From: Arthrobacter sp. 135MFCol5.1
GTDB taxonomy: Bacteria; Actinomycetota; Actinomycetes; Actinomycetales; Micrococcaceae
Assembly: GCF_000374865.1 (NCBI RefSeq)
Contig: NZ_KB895460.1
Location: 102,941-166,940 of the forward strand
DNA length: 64,000 bases
Direction: 5' to 3'
The notes beneath the pieces are model-generated. The model was not told the origin of the DNA. It was given only the letters and a program-made list of their open reading frames with translations, and did no database searches. This document shows positions 43,815 to 53,215 of this stretch, one piece after another. The number at the start of each line of letters is the position of its first letter. Position 1 is the stretch's first letter. A program made the translations under genes and the position numbers.

Positions 43815-45224
43815 GTGACCGTCACCGACGCACAGGACCGGCCCGTTCCGTTCCGAGTGAGCGGCGCCGTAGCTACTGCCAGTGTTCTCCAGCCACTGAA
43901 CTCGTCGATGATTGCAGTTGCGATCGTGGGCATTGCTGCGCAGTTCGGATCGTCCTCCGGGATTTCTTGGGTGATCTCGGGTATGTACATCGCGACCGCC
44001 GTTACGGCACCGATGGCCGGCCGGCTCGGCGCCCTGTTCGGGCCACGCCGGGTGTATCTGGCTGGCCTCGGGCTTGTGGCAATCGGCTCAATCTGCGGGA
44101 TGTTTGCCCCCGACGTCGGATGGCTGGTCGGCGCCTACGTCGTGCTGGGAATGGGGATTTCGGCCCATATGCCTAACGCAATGACCATGGTCCGCAGCTA
44201 CGCGGACCACTATCGATTGCAGCCGCGAACCGCGATTATGACTTTGGTGCTGTGCAGTCAGTCGTTCGCGGCGCTCGGCCCCACCTTGGGCGGGCTGCTG
44301 GTGGGAACATTCGGGTGGGAATCCATCCTATGGGTCAACCTGCCCCTAGTCGTCCTTAGCGCTGTCGCGGTCATGCGTGCTGACGTTGGCTTTGCCGGTG
44401 GAGAACCAAAATCGGGGCGGCAAGTGTTGTATACGCTCGATCTTCTGGGCATCGCGCTGTTCGTGCTGCTGGTTACCTCCACGATGCTGTTTCTGTTGTC
44501 TCTGGGCCGTGATCCTGGCTGGTGGTTGCTGCCGGTCTGGGCCACGGTACTGGGACTGTTTGTGGCCCGGGAGAGACGGGCACCGGAGCCGTTTATCGAT
44601 GTCCGGGCCCTGGCCCGCAACCGTGCGCTCAGCGCGACGCTGTGCCGCACTCTTGTCACGTACACGACGTTCTACAGCATCTACTTTGGTATTCCGCAGT
44701 GGTTGCAGTACGTGAGGGGGATGACTGCCATCGAGGCGGGACTGACCATGCTTCCCGTGGCCCTCGTCGGCATGGTCTCCACGATGGCTGGCTCACGTAC
44801 CTATCGGTTTTTCGGTGCCCGTCGCACCCTAGTCATCGGCACAAGCGCGCTGCTCGTCGGCGGCGTGCTGCTTGCAGTGGTCGAGCGATCCACCGCTCCC
44901 TTGGTGGTGCTGCTGCTTGTGGCCGCAGTATTGGGCATCCCGAACGGCTTCAACAACATTGGCAACCAGAATCTCATTAACTCTGTCACGTCCGTGGCCG
45001 AGGTCGGCACGGCCATCGGTATGTACCGCACGGTCCAGTTTATGGGCGCCAATCTCGCTATAGCCGCGCTCCAGCTGACTGCCGGCCCGATCATTAGCGA
45101 TGACGGCCTCCACCGCACGGGATGGTTTATCGCGGCTTCTGCTGCCGCTCTCCTCGCCGGAGTCCTGTGCTCACGGACCATGGCTCCGCGCACCCCTGCC
45201 CGCATCCTGGAGGCGGAGGCCTAA
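43815..45224 (+). CDS. MFS transporter, DHA2-like (14 TMS)
   Basis: A 469-residue multidrug-efflux-like MFS protein. TMS1 begins VLQPLNSSMIAVAIVGIAAQF (pattern LD.TIVNVALP of DHA2, lacking the usual Asp). Motif C-like GPTLGGLLVGTFGWESILWVNLP is present, and about 14 hydrophobic segments run to the end. The start is a GTG at 43815 directly after the truncated IclR fragment, without a clear ribosome binding site, so initiation may be weak or coupled. In position it has replaced the rest of the IclR gene. The substrate is unknown. Confidence 0.8.
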   Translation: MTVTDAQDRPVPFRVSGAVATASVLQPLNSSMIAVAIVGIAAQFGSSSGISWVISGMYIATAVTAPMAGRLGALFGPRRVYLAGLGLVAIGSICGMFAPDVGWLVGAYVVLGMGISAHMPNAMTMVRSYADHYRLQPRTAIMTLVLCSQSFAALGPTLGGLLVGTFGWESILWVNLPLVVLSAVAVMRADVGFAGGEPKSGRQVLYTLDLLGIALFVLLVTSTMLFLLSLGRDPGWWLLPVWATVLGLFVARERRAPEPFIDVRALARNRALSATLCRTLVTYTTFYSIYFGIPQWLQYVRGMTAIEAGLTMLPVALVGMVSTMAGSRTYRFFGARRTLVIGTSALLVGGVLLAVVERSTAPLVVLLLVAAVLGIPNGFNNIGNQNLINSVTSVAEVGTAIGMYRTVQFMGANLAIAALQLTAGPIISDDGLHRTGWFIAASAAALLAGVLCSRTMAPRTPARILEAEA

Positions 45225-45476
45225 TTATGCGGTCAGCCGGGGCCCTGCACTGCCCGAAGGGAGAGACCCCGTCACCGCCATCTTCGAATACTCCTCTGTT
45301 TTCTTCGCGCACTCATCGGCGAACCTTTCCAACAAGTTCTCGAATCCGTCCGCGAACTGGTCTTGTGAGACCGTGGCCGGGTCGAGTCCGAGATGGCTGA
45401 AGGCCGTGATAAGGCCCAGCGCAGCGGACTCGTGGGATGCGCTCCTGGTTGCCTCAAATCGCGTAGGCGGACGCAA
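45225..45476 (-). CDS. small uncharacterised ORF
   Basis: An open frame of about 83 codons whose product contains a plausible amphipathic helical stretch (GFENLLERFADECAKKTEEY). The only starts are TTG 45476 or none, and no ribosome binding site is evident. It is convergent with the MFS gene. It could be the end of a lost gene; no family is recognised. The remainder of the gap to 45773 holds no recognisable gene. Confidence 0.3.
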   Translation of the reverse strand: MRPPTRFEATRSASHESAALGLITAFSHLGLDPATVSQDQFADGFENLLERFADECAKKTEEYSKMAVTGSLPSGSAGPRLTA

Positions 45477-45773
45477 CAGCGAGCGAACGCAGATTGGCCT
45501 TATTCAATTTCACCTTCGAGTTCATCCCCGTACACATCCCCCGAGGCCTCCTGTTCATCCAGGCAGTGTCGGAGGTTAACTTTTAGAACAAAATATGAAA
45601 ATCATGTGCCGTGAATTGGGGAGGTTCCACCGTGTCCCGGTACTCGTTTTGCAGCGTCCAAAGTCGTGTTTCCAGTGACTCCTATGTGTTGTGAACCAGG
45701 CTGCGTGTTGCAAGCCTGTTGACGCATTACCCATCTGGTCTTGGTTCGTCTGGCCGGATGGATAGTGATCAAA

Positions 45774-47009
45774 CTACCCCCGCTTTTGACCGGCGTGAGG
45801 ATAGGTGGAGGATGGATTGCGGGCAGCGACAATTGTGGTGAGCCAGACGAGAATAGCCAGGACAGCGTAACCGGCCGTGATGGCGGGAAGGTTCAGGACG
45901 CGGCTGGCCTGCCCTGCGATTAAGCTCGGCACTGCCGATCCCGTGTATGAGATGGCGAAGATTACAGCGAGGAGGCCGGCGCGATCCTTGGGAAGGGCGC
46001 CGGCCAGGAGTGCGTTCATGCTGCCCGAAGTTGCGGCGCCCATTCCGATGCCGCCAATGACGCCGGCTCCGATGTAGAGGCCCAAAGTTCCGGCACTGCT
46101 GGCGTAAGTGAGTCCAATGCCGGATAAGGCTACAAGCGTCATCCCCACACGTTGCGCAGCCGCCGGGGTTAGGCGTCCGCTGATGAACCCACCGAAAAAA
46201 CTTGGTGCCATATATGAGGCGAAAACGGCGGCAGCGGCGAGTGGACTGTGTGCACCGAGGTTCTCAGCTGCGATGGAGGGGCCGAATGAGGTGAAGTATC
46301 CTCCGATCGCCCAGGTGGCGACAAAGATGCCAGAGGCGAGAGGCAGGTAGCGGCGCGACGCCGCGGGAACAGCGAGGCGCGGAACAAGTGAGGCCCACGC
46401 CCCGGCTGTGCGGGGAACCGTCTCAGGACCTTTGGTGAGGGCGATGGCGCAGCCGAGCAGGACCCCGGCAAAGACGAAGAAGGTGAGTTCGCGCGGGGTG
46501 GGTGCTAGTTCGACGAGGATGCCGGAAAAGAAGACACCGACGGCGAGGCCGACGGCGGCTCCGGCGCTGGTGATCGCGGCGACAAGCCATCGTGGGCGCC
46601 GGGGTGCGATGTCGACAATATAGGCGCCGATGGCACTGGACGCGAGACCAGCGGCAAGGCCTTGGAGGGCGCGGCCGACCAAGAGGGGGAGAAAGCTGTG
46701 GACCGACAGGAGTGTGAGGCAGCCGGCAGCGCCAATCAGGAGCGCAGCTATGGAGACGGGGCGGCGCCCGTGGTGGTTTGAGAGCCTTCCAAGGACAAGC
46801 AACGCGAAAACGGCGCAGACGAAGTAGGCGACGGAGACCAGCGAAAACTGATCGTTGGTGAGGCCGTCAGCACTTCGGTAAGTGTCGTAAAGGGGCATGG
46901 CGGCCGAACCTGCACCGAAAACGCAGGCGAAGGAGAGGGTGGCTGCGACGAAGCCGCGTCCCTTGGGGCGGCCGACACCGTGTTCGGGAATCGGGTGTGA
47001 GCTGGTCAT
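45774..47009 (-). CDS. MFS transporter (12 TMS)
   Basis: A 411-residue MFS protein with 12 hydrophobic segments. The loop-2 motif GRLSNHHGRRPV is present, with a two-halves arrangement separated by a short loop near residue 200, and it resembles sugar/drug efflux MFS proteins of the AraJ/Bmr type. It is monocistronic with a promoter region in 47010-47283. No regulator adjoins it, so the substrate cannot be inferred. Confidence 0.85.
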   Translation of the reverse strand: MTSSHPIPEHGVGRPKGRGFVAATLSFACVFGAGSAAMPLYDTYRSADGLTNDQFSLVSVAYFVCAVFALLVLGRLSNHHGRRPVSIAALLIGAAGCLTLLSVHSFLPLLVGRALQGLAAGLASSAIGAYIVDIAPRRPRWLVAAITSAGAAVGLAVGVFFSGILVELAPTPRELTFFVFAGVLLGCAIALTKGPETVPRTAGAWASLVPRLAVPAASRRYLPLASGIFVATWAIGGYFTSFGPSIAAENLGAHSPLAAAAVFASYMAPSFFGGFISGRLTPAAAQRVGMTLVALSGIGLTYASSAGTLGLYIGAGVIGGIGMGAATSGSMNALLAGALPKDRAGLLAVIFAISYTGSAVPSLIAGQASRVLNLPAITAGYAVLAILVWLTTIVAARNPSSTYPHAGQKRG

Positions 47010-47283
47010 GGACTTCCTGACGTGGCGAACTCTGTATCACGGGTCCGCGGGGATCGTCGCACGCGGGAAAAGCGGTGACGGCTTGTGAGGTGCCGTGGTG
47101 CAACGCGCGGATATCCTTACGGTTGTCCATACTGGCTAGGCTGCGTCCCTGACCTCTCGTGACGGGTCACAGCCGACAGTAATTTTGCCGGCGGGTGAAG
47201 ACTCAGGCCCGAGAGGGGCAGTGGCCGGACGGCATTCGCGTGTTCGCCACATCTCCGGCCCGTATCCTCCCTGGGCCAAGAAT

Positions 47284-47682
47284 TCAGCCCGAAGAACGTC
47301 GCTCATTGGCCGTCTTGTATATGGAACAGGGCACTCCGCTCTTCAGGCCCCCATCGACCACCGTATGCGCCCCGGACCGGAATAGCGCAAGGGCCGTGCC
47401 CAGAGTAGCGAGCGAGCGTCGCGGGCCCTCCGGGGTCAGCGTAATGACGCTGCATCGTTTACCCCCGTGCTGGATCTGGACCGCGATAAAACGGAGATTG
47501 TTGCTGCTGAACTCGGCTGTCCCTGCGGGGTCGGGAATGTCGCCAACGGTGTATTCGATGAGTTCCCCGGAAAAAGTCCTAAGTTTCAAAAGGGTGGTTC
47601 GGGAGCCATAGACGGCTCCGGCGACCACAGCCGACCCGACGAACTCGTTCGAGGGGTGTCGATGCTTCCGTGTGTCTTCCAT
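47284..47682 (-). CDS. conserved-looking hypothetical protein
   Basis: A 132-residue soluble protein, start ATG 47682 behind AGGAAGAG. The sequence has a beta-rich core (TTLLKLRTFSGELIEYTVGD, then NNLRFIAVQIQ, KRCSVITLTPEG) and codon usage like real genes. No domain is recognised and it is not linked to an operon. Confidence 0.5.
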   Translation of the reverse strand: MEDTRKHRHPSNEFVGSAVVAGAVYGSRTTLLKLRTFSGELIEYTVGDIPDPAGTAEFSSNNLRFIAVQIQHGGKRCSVITLTPEGPRRSLATLGTALALFRSGAHTVVDGGLKSGVPCSIYKTANERRSSG

Positions 47683-47803
47683 GCTCTCTTCCTGGCTTAG
47701 GCAGACGCAAATGACCTAACAGAGCCTGCACCAGCTGCTGGGCAGCGAGGTCTCCGGGGCTTACTTGGGGGCAGCCGGGGCCGTCTCTGACGCGGCCTAG
47801 GGG

Positions 47804-49297
47804 CTACACCCGCGGTACCGCCATGTATTTGTATTCGAGGAATTCGTCGATGCCAACTCGCCCTCCCTCGCGGCCCAAACCCGAGGCCTTGACGCCACCA
47901 AACGGTGCGGCAGAGCTGGCCACGATACCCGTGTTCAAGCCGACCATGCCGACCTCGAGAGCCTCCCCCACGCGGAAGCCCCGGTCTACATCCTGAGTGA
48001 ACAGGTAGCCCACCAGGCCAAATGGAGTGTCGTTGGCCATGCCGACGGCCTCCTCCTCGGTGTCGAACGGGATGACAGGAGCTACGGGACCGAAAATCTC
48101 CTCGCTCATGAGGTCCGCGTCAGCTGAAACATCGGCGAGGACCGTCGGCGGGAAAAAATAGCCCCGGCGTTCTGGCCGGGTCCCACCGCAGACAATCGTC
48201 GCGCCCCTATTGACGGCATCATTGACGAGCTCCTGGACCTTCCTCAGGGCCTTCTCCTCCACAAGCGGGCCAACCTCGGTGTCCGGATCGGCGCCGTCAC
48301 CAACCGACAGCGAGCCCAGCCGCTCGGCGAGACGGCGTGTAAACTCCTTGGCAACTGGCCTCTGAACGAAGATCCGGTTCGCGGCCGTGCAGGCCTCCCC
48401 GATGTTGCGCATTTTGGCTGCGAGAGCCCCCTCAACGGCACGGTCCAGGTCTGCATCTTCAAAAACGATGAGGGGCGCGTTGCCGCCCAGTTCCATGGAT
48501 GATCGCATGATGTTCTTCGCCGCCTGCTCCAAGAGACGCACACCTACCCCGGTGGACCCGGTGAAGCTGACCTTGCGTGCGATGCCGCTTTCCATCCACG
48601 GTGTGACTACGTCGGAGGCCTTGGTGGTGGTGACGACGTTGAGAACGCCTTTGGGCAGGCCGGCTTCGATCAGGATGTCCACGAGAGCAAGGGAGGACAG
48701 CGGTGTCAGGGCGGCCGGTTTGAAAACCATGGTGCATCCGGCGGCAATGGCTGGCCCGATCTTCCGGGTCCCCATGGCCAGGGGAAAATTCCATGGCGTG
48801 ACCAGGACGCAGGGACCGACCGGCTCCTTGGATACAAGGATCCGGTTCTTGCCGTCACCCGTGGTGGTCAGGTCGCCGCCTATGCGGACGGCTTCCTCGG
48901 AGAACCATCGGAAAAATTCCGCGGCATAGGCTACTTCACCTTTAGCTTCGTTCAAAGGCTTACCCATTTCCGCGGTCATGATCAGGGCAAGCTCATCCTG
49001 CCGCGCCATGATCAATTCGAAGGCGCGGCGCAGGATCTCGCTTCGTTCGCGGGGGGAAGTCGTGGCCCACTGCTTCTGTATCCGACCGGCCGTTTCAATG
49101 GCACGGCATGCGTCTTCAGGGCCCCCGTCGGCGACTGTGGCGATAACCTCCTCAGTCGCGGGGTTGACCACGTCGAATCGTGCACCGGAAGCCGCGTCGG
49201 CCCATTGGCCGTTGATGAACAGACGTGTGTTGACCTTCGAGATGGCCTCGGCCGTCCTCCGCGCGGTTTCGGAGTGGGAAATTTGCGTGAGACTCAT
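47804..49297 (-). CDS. gabD: NAD(P)-dependent aldehyde dehydrogenase, succinate-semialdehyde type
   Basis: A 497-residue aldehyde dehydrogenase with the general-base Glu in SMELGGNAPLIVF and the catalytic Cys in NIGEACTAANRIFVQ, and the cofactor segment GSTGVGVRLLEQA. Similarity in length and in the PWNFPLAMGTRKIGPAIAAGCT stretch is to succinate-semialdehyde dehydrogenases, which make succinate. AAAGGA precedes ATG 49297. It is the last gene of the leftward catabolic series, 187 bp after the lyase gene. Other semialdehydes are possible substrates. Confidence 0.82.
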   Translation of the reverse strand: MSLTQISHSETARRTAEAISKVNTRLFINGQWADAASGARFDVVNPATEEVIATVADGGPEDACRAIETAGRIQKQWATTSPRERSEILRRAFELIMARQDELALIMTAEMGKPLNEAKGEVAYAAEFFRWFSEEAVRIGGDLTTTGDGKNRILVSKEPVGPCVLVTPWNFPLAMGTRKIGPAIAAGCTMVFKPAALTPLSSLALVDILIEAGLPKGVLNVVTTTKASDVVTPWMESGIARKVSFTGSTGVGVRLLEQAAKNIMRSSMELGGNAPLIVFEDADLDRAVEGALAAKMRNIGEACTAANRIFVQRPVAKEFTRRLAERLGSLSVGDGADPDTEVGPLVEEKALRKVQELVNDAVNRGATIVCGGTRPERRGYFFPPTVLADVSADADLMSEEIFGPVAPVIPFDTEEEAVGMANDTPFGLVGYLFTQDVDRGFRVGEALEVGMVGLNTGIVASSAAPFGGVKASGLGREGGRVGIDEFLEYKYMAVPRV

Positions 49298-49484
49298 GAG
49301 AGATCCTTTTCTTGAATGGACGGAAATTGTTTGGTCCGCTCTTCGGGGAGACCACGCCCAGGCCAGGGTTAAGTGGCCGGATGAGGGCCCAAGCTGGAGA
49401 TCTCGAACTGTTGAACCTTTGCCGCATACGACAAGCCGCCGCTGAGGACTTTAGTGCGGTGGCCCCAGGCTGGAGGTCCTCGCG

Positions 49485-50288
49485 CTAATTCAGGGGTGGG
49501 GTATCAGCGGGAACGACTCCGGTCCCATACAGGTCAATGGCGAGATCCCTTAGCGCACGCAGAGCGACACGTTGGGTGAAAGGGCCATAGGAGACGCGGG
49601 CTACGCCAAGTGCCTGCATTTCGGCGGCAGGCAGAGCCCCTGGAGCGCCGCCGCCCACCGACAGCTTCCCTCTACCCAGTCCGTCCACTAGAGGCTCGAT
49701 GACTTCCCGGGTGCGTGCTCCCGGAACAAACACCAGCGCTGCGCCAGCGTCGAGGAATGCCCGGCCTCGGGCAATAGCGTCGTCGATGCTGTCCGCGACG
49801 GGTCGGCCACCGCCCATAAAGATCGCGTCCGTCCGCGCGTTCAGCTGAAATGCAATGCCCTCATCATTGGCGGCCCCCATGACAGCGCGCACGCGGGCGA
49901 CAGCTTCCTCGAAGGGTCGAAGGCGGTCTTCGATGTTGGCTCCGACAACGCCGAGCCCGATAGCCCGGCGGACAGTCTCGGCCGGGTTGTCGTAACCGTC
50001 GTCCAGGTCGGCTGTGACGGGAAGGTCAACGGCGTTGACAACCGTCTTCACCCCTTCCAGTGCTAAGTCCAAAGGCATCGTGCCGTCGGCGTAACCATAC
50101 ATGGCGGCGATAGAGTGGCCGGCGGTAGCGATCGCTTTCGTCCCAGGCACCGCCGCGACAGTCGCTGCGCTGATCGCGTCCCAGACGTTCACAACCCGGA
50201 GAATCTCGGGGGCCTCGTGCAGCGCTTTCAAGTGCTCTGCACGGTCTAATTGACTTGCTGCAGCCATTATTGTTCTGCTCCTTGTCAT
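49485..50288 (-). CDS. isocitrate lyase/PEP mutase-superfamily enzyme
   Basis: A protein of about 267 residues with the superfamily fold features RVVNVWDAISAATVAAVPG, DLDDGYDNPAETVRRAIGLGVVGANIEDR (metal-binding Asp/Glu set) and LVFVPGARTREVIEPLV. The KKCGH loop of isocitrate lyase is absent, so it is more likely an oxaloacetate decarboxylase, 2-methylisocitrate/2,3-dimethylmalate-lyase-like or phosphonomutase-type enzyme. ATG 50288 follows GGAGG; ATG 50267 follows AGGAG and gives MAAASQLDRAEHL, so the start is not settled. In this cluster C-C cleavage or decarboxylation of a hydroxy/oxo dicarboxylate is the natural reading. Confidence 0.78.
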   Translation of the reverse strand: MTRSRTIMAAASQLDRAEHLKALHEAPEILRVVNVWDAISAATVAAVPGTKAIATAGHSIAAMYGYADGTMPLDLALEGVKTVVNAVDLPVTADLDDGYDNPAETVRRAIGLGVVGANIEDRLRPFEEAVARVRAVMGAANDEGIAFQLNARTDAIFMGGGRPVADSIDDAIARGRAFLDAGAALVFVPGARTREVIEPLVDGLGRGKLSVGGGAPGALPAAEMQALGVARVSYGPFTQRVALRALRDLAIDLYGTGVVPADTPPLN

Positions 50289-50406
50289 CACTTGCCTCCA
50301 ACCCTGGCGAGTGCGGGTTTGCAATCATCGAAAAGCACAACAGCGGAGCCAACGAAGGGTCGCCAAACTGCTGCTCTTCTGGTCTTCTCAGTGCGGCTCG
50401 GCATGG

Positions 50407-51084
50407 TCACGCAGGAAGTTCTGCGACGCGGCGAGCTAGGTAGTCCACGCCCATACGGGGGCTCGATAGAACCGTCAACTTGGTCTTCTCGTGGAGCACC
50501 CCGGCAAGGCGGTTCATGGATGCCTGGGCGAGGACGATTATGTCAACCTTTTGGGCGAGGTCCATTGCCTGCTCGATGATCATGGCGTCATGCCTTTCGC
50601 GGTCCCCCGCCATGAGGACCGAAAATGCGCCTTCGCATAGCCGTTGCTCGAGTGAAATGCTGCGTCCGATTTCGTCTGCTTTCGCGCGAATCAAATCTGA
50701 TGTTGGACCAAGGGTGGTGGGTACAGTGGCCAAAACGCCTATGCGGTAGCCATCGCGGGCGGCGCGTATCGCCATCGCCTCGTCAATTTTCACCACAGGC
50801 GTTTGTACGTTGCGGGCTGCGACGTCCAGGGCCGGTCCGAGGGAAGAGCATGCAGAGAAGATGACATCGGCCCCTGCTGCTTCCGCAGCCTTCGCGAGAT
50901 GCGTCATTCGCGCCTCGCTGTCGGAGGAGATTCCACCTTCGCGTACAACTGTCGCTAAAACGTCAGAGTCCACAAAATGCATAACTTCAGCATCGGGAAT
51001 GAGCTCAGCAATGAGGTCATTGATCACAGGCTCGACGGAAACAAAGACGAAGCTTGTGTGCAGAATTGCGATCTTCTTTGACAC
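50407..51084 (-). CDS. Asp/Glu/hydantoin racemase-superfamily protein
   Basis: A 225-residue protein with the two-cysteine-type active-site layout of this superfamily. The first segment ADVIFSACSSLGPALDVA carries a Cys; the position of the second is occupied by VLAQASMNRLAGVL with no Cys, a pattern seen in decarboxylase or isomerase members such as arylmalonate decarboxylase and maleate isomerase rather than true racemases. GTG 51084 (AAGGAAG upstream) yields VSKKIAILHTSFVFVS. The frame is open to 51315 but the extra part is not protein-like and contains the operator site. Confidence 0.72.
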   Translation of the reverse strand: MSKKIAILHTSFVFVSVEPVINDLIAELIPDAEVMHFVDSDVLATVVREGGISSDSEARMTHLAKAAEAAGADVIFSACSSLGPALDVAARNVQTPVVKIDEAMAIRAARDGYRIGVLATVPTTLGPTSDLIRAKADEIGRSISLEQRLCEGAFSVLMAGDRERHDAMIIEQAMDLAQKVDIIVLAQASMNRLAGVLHEKTKLTVLSSPRMGVDYLARRVAELPA

Positions 51085-51190
51085 GCTAGTTACTTCCTTT
51101 TCTTCGGCCGAAGCCCACGGATTCGGCCCGCGTGGGCGGGTACGCCCAACCTTGGACCGGAAATCAAAGCTGAAATCGATTGATATTAAT

Positions 51191-51213
51191 GATATCCCGG
51201 CATATGAGATATC
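51191..51213. promoter_or_regulatory. IclR-type operator copy 2 (racemase promoter)
   Basis: GATATCCCGGCATATGAGATATC (51191-51213) has perfect GATATC outer arms and matches the consensus ATATCCyGnnATrTGrGA. It lies 107 bp upstream of the racemase start on the minus strand. The rest of 51085-51682 holds no gene. Confidence 0.6.
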
Positions 51214-51682
51214 GTCAATATAAGCGATCATCTCTGCCCTCACCCGAGGACCTCCCCTCGGACCCAACAGTGAAACGTGACTGCGCTGCTGTCTCCATGG
51301 GCGGTTTCCGGTCACGGCCAGCCCGGCGGAATTGAGCGGTCCGCAAGTAGGAGGGCTTCAAACACTTGGACCGGACGCGAGAAAGAGCTTCTCGTAGCCC
51401 ATATCGCCTCTGGGGCTGCGTCAAACACGTAATCGCGTAGCCCAGCCCTATGAGCCGTCGGAATGGACAGGCCTATCTCGGTTCACTCGTGACCTCAATA
51501 CCTGGAATACGAATTGGAGGGAATCCTGCATTCTGTGTCCGGGATCATGGGGCGGCCTTCAGCTGACGTGAAGAGCGAGCCAACAGGTGCTTTGAGGTTC
51601 CGTCGGCTGGCCCGTGGCAGCGAGGGGATAACTCTCTCTGGTCCAACGCTTGGCGGATATCGCCTCATTCAGGACACGGTGG

Positions 51683-53182
51683 TCATAACTGGAGGTAAAC
51701 GCTCTTGGTGTAGAGGTAAGTGTCCATGTGGGCAGCTGTTCCCTTGGAGCCATACCCGCTCAACTTCGTGCCACTGAACCCAACCAACGGATCGATGTAG
51801 CCATAGCAGTTCACCCACATTGTGCCTGTATGCACGCCTTGGACCACCCGAAGGGCTGTGGACAGGTTTTGGGACCACACCGCTCCCCCGAGGCCGTACT
51901 CGCTGTCATTAGCGATAGCGATCGCTTCGTCCACGTCGTCGAACGGAAGTATCGACAGGACGGGGCCGAAGATCTCTTCGCGGGCGATTCGCATTTCATT
52001 GGTCACACCACCAAAGACGCTCGGCTCCATGAAGTAGCCGTTTCGGAGTTCGTTTCCCATCCGCTTGCCGCCGCAGAGCAGTTCGGCCCCTTCATTTCGG
52101 CCAATATCGATGTACGACAGCACCGTGTCCAGTTGCGGCTGGGAGATGACCGGGCCTAATGCAGCCGCCGAATCCAAGCTGTGACCGACTCGCAGGGTTT
52201 TCATAAATGCCAGGAGCCGGTCGGTGAACTCCTCCACGATGGGCCGCTGTACCAGCACCCGCGTGCCGGCGAAGCAGATCTGGCCAGAGTTGGCGAACAC
52301 ACCCATCGCCGCTCCCGGCACTGCCTTGGCCAGATCGGCGTCCGCGCAGATGATGTCCGCCGACTTCCCGCCCAGTTCAAGCTGGAGTTTTTTAATGTTC
52401 ACGGTCGACGCTTCAATAATCCGGCGGCCGGTCTCCGTCGAGCCGGTGAAAGCGATGCGGTCGACGTCGTGGTGGGCGGCCAACGCATTTCCCGCTTCCC
52501 TGCCTGAACCAGTGACCACGTTGATTACACCCGCGGGAACTCCGGCTTCATGAAGGATCTCGGCCACCCGCAGCACCGACATAGAGGCTTCGGAGGCCGG
52601 TTTGAGCACGGCGGTGCATCCACTGGCGAGCACTGCCCCGATAATCCAGAACTGGCTGTTGAGGGGACCGTTCCAGGGGATGATTCCGCCGATGACCCCC
52701 ACCGGAGCCTTCAGCGTCATGGTGGTGACATTCCCGGGGATGCCGTTCATCAACGTCTCACCTGAAATGCTGGTGGCCTGGGAGGCGAAAAAAGCCAACA
52801 TTTTCATCAACGAGGCTTTGGTATTGCGCAATCTGGATACCGGGGCACCCATGTCCATCGCCTCAATTTGAATCAGCTCCTCAAACCTGTGGTCAAGGAC
52901 ATCGGCGATGCGCATCAGCAACGCTTGGCGCTCGTAGGGGTTCCAGGAGCTCCATGGGCCGTTGAACGCTTTTCGTGCAGCGAGTACTGCGTGATCAACG
53001 TCAGCCTGGCCACCGGAGGCGAACCGGGCCAACGGCTCACCGGTGGACGGATTGGTTGTCGTCAGCGTTTTTCCGGACTGTGCAGGGACCATCTGGCCAT
53101 CGATAAACAGATGGTGCACTTCGCGTGACCAAAAGTTCTGCGCTTGCTCGGACAGTGCGGGACTCTGCTGGATTGTGGTCAT
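51683..53182 (-). CDS. NAD(P)-dependent aldehyde dehydrogenase
   Basis: A 499-residue aldehyde dehydrogenase with catalytic Cys in NSGQICFAGTRVLVQ, general base Glu in LELGGKSADII and cofactor segment GSTETGRRI. Its overall resemblance is to broad-range aldehyde dehydrogenases (betaine/phenylacetaldehyde-like) rather than the SSADH at 47.8 kb. AGAGGA precedes ATG 53182, and the alcohol dehydrogenase gene ends 33 bp upstream, so the pair oxidises alcohol to aldehyde to acid. Confidence 0.88.
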   Translation of the reverse strand: MTTIQQSPALSEQAQNFWSREVHHLFIDGQMVPAQSGKTLTTTNPSTGEPLARFASGGQADVDHAVLAARKAFNGPWSSWNPYERQALLMRIADVLDHRFEELIQIEAMDMGAPVSRLRNTKASLMKMLAFFASQATSISGETLMNGIPGNVTTMTLKAPVGVIGGIIPWNGPLNSQFWIIGAVLASGCTAVLKPASEASMSVLRVAEILHEAGVPAGVINVVTGSGREAGNALAAHHDVDRIAFTGSTETGRRIIEASTVNIKKLQLELGGKSADIICADADLAKAVPGAAMGVFANSGQICFAGTRVLVQRPIVEEFTDRLLAFMKTLRVGHSLDSAAALGPVISQPQLDTVLSYIDIGRNEGAELLCGGKRMGNELRNGYFMEPSVFGGVTNEMRIAREEIFGPVLSILPFDDVDEAIAIANDSEYGLGGAVWSQNLSTALRVVQGVHTGTMWVNCYGYIDPLVGFSGTKLSGYGSKGTAAHMDTYLYTKSVYLQL

Positions 53183-53215
53183 GACATTCCTCTCAAGGTG
53201 ACCTTTGTCGTTTGG

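Noticed and set aside
47108..47126. ATATCCTTACGG stretch as a sixth IclR-type site before the MFS gene
   Set aside because: Only the first six bases match the consensus; the second arm is missing.
51085..51315. N-terminal extension of the racemase-type protein
   Set aside because: The extension contains the palindromic operator and is not protein-like; GTG 51084 has a ribosome binding site.
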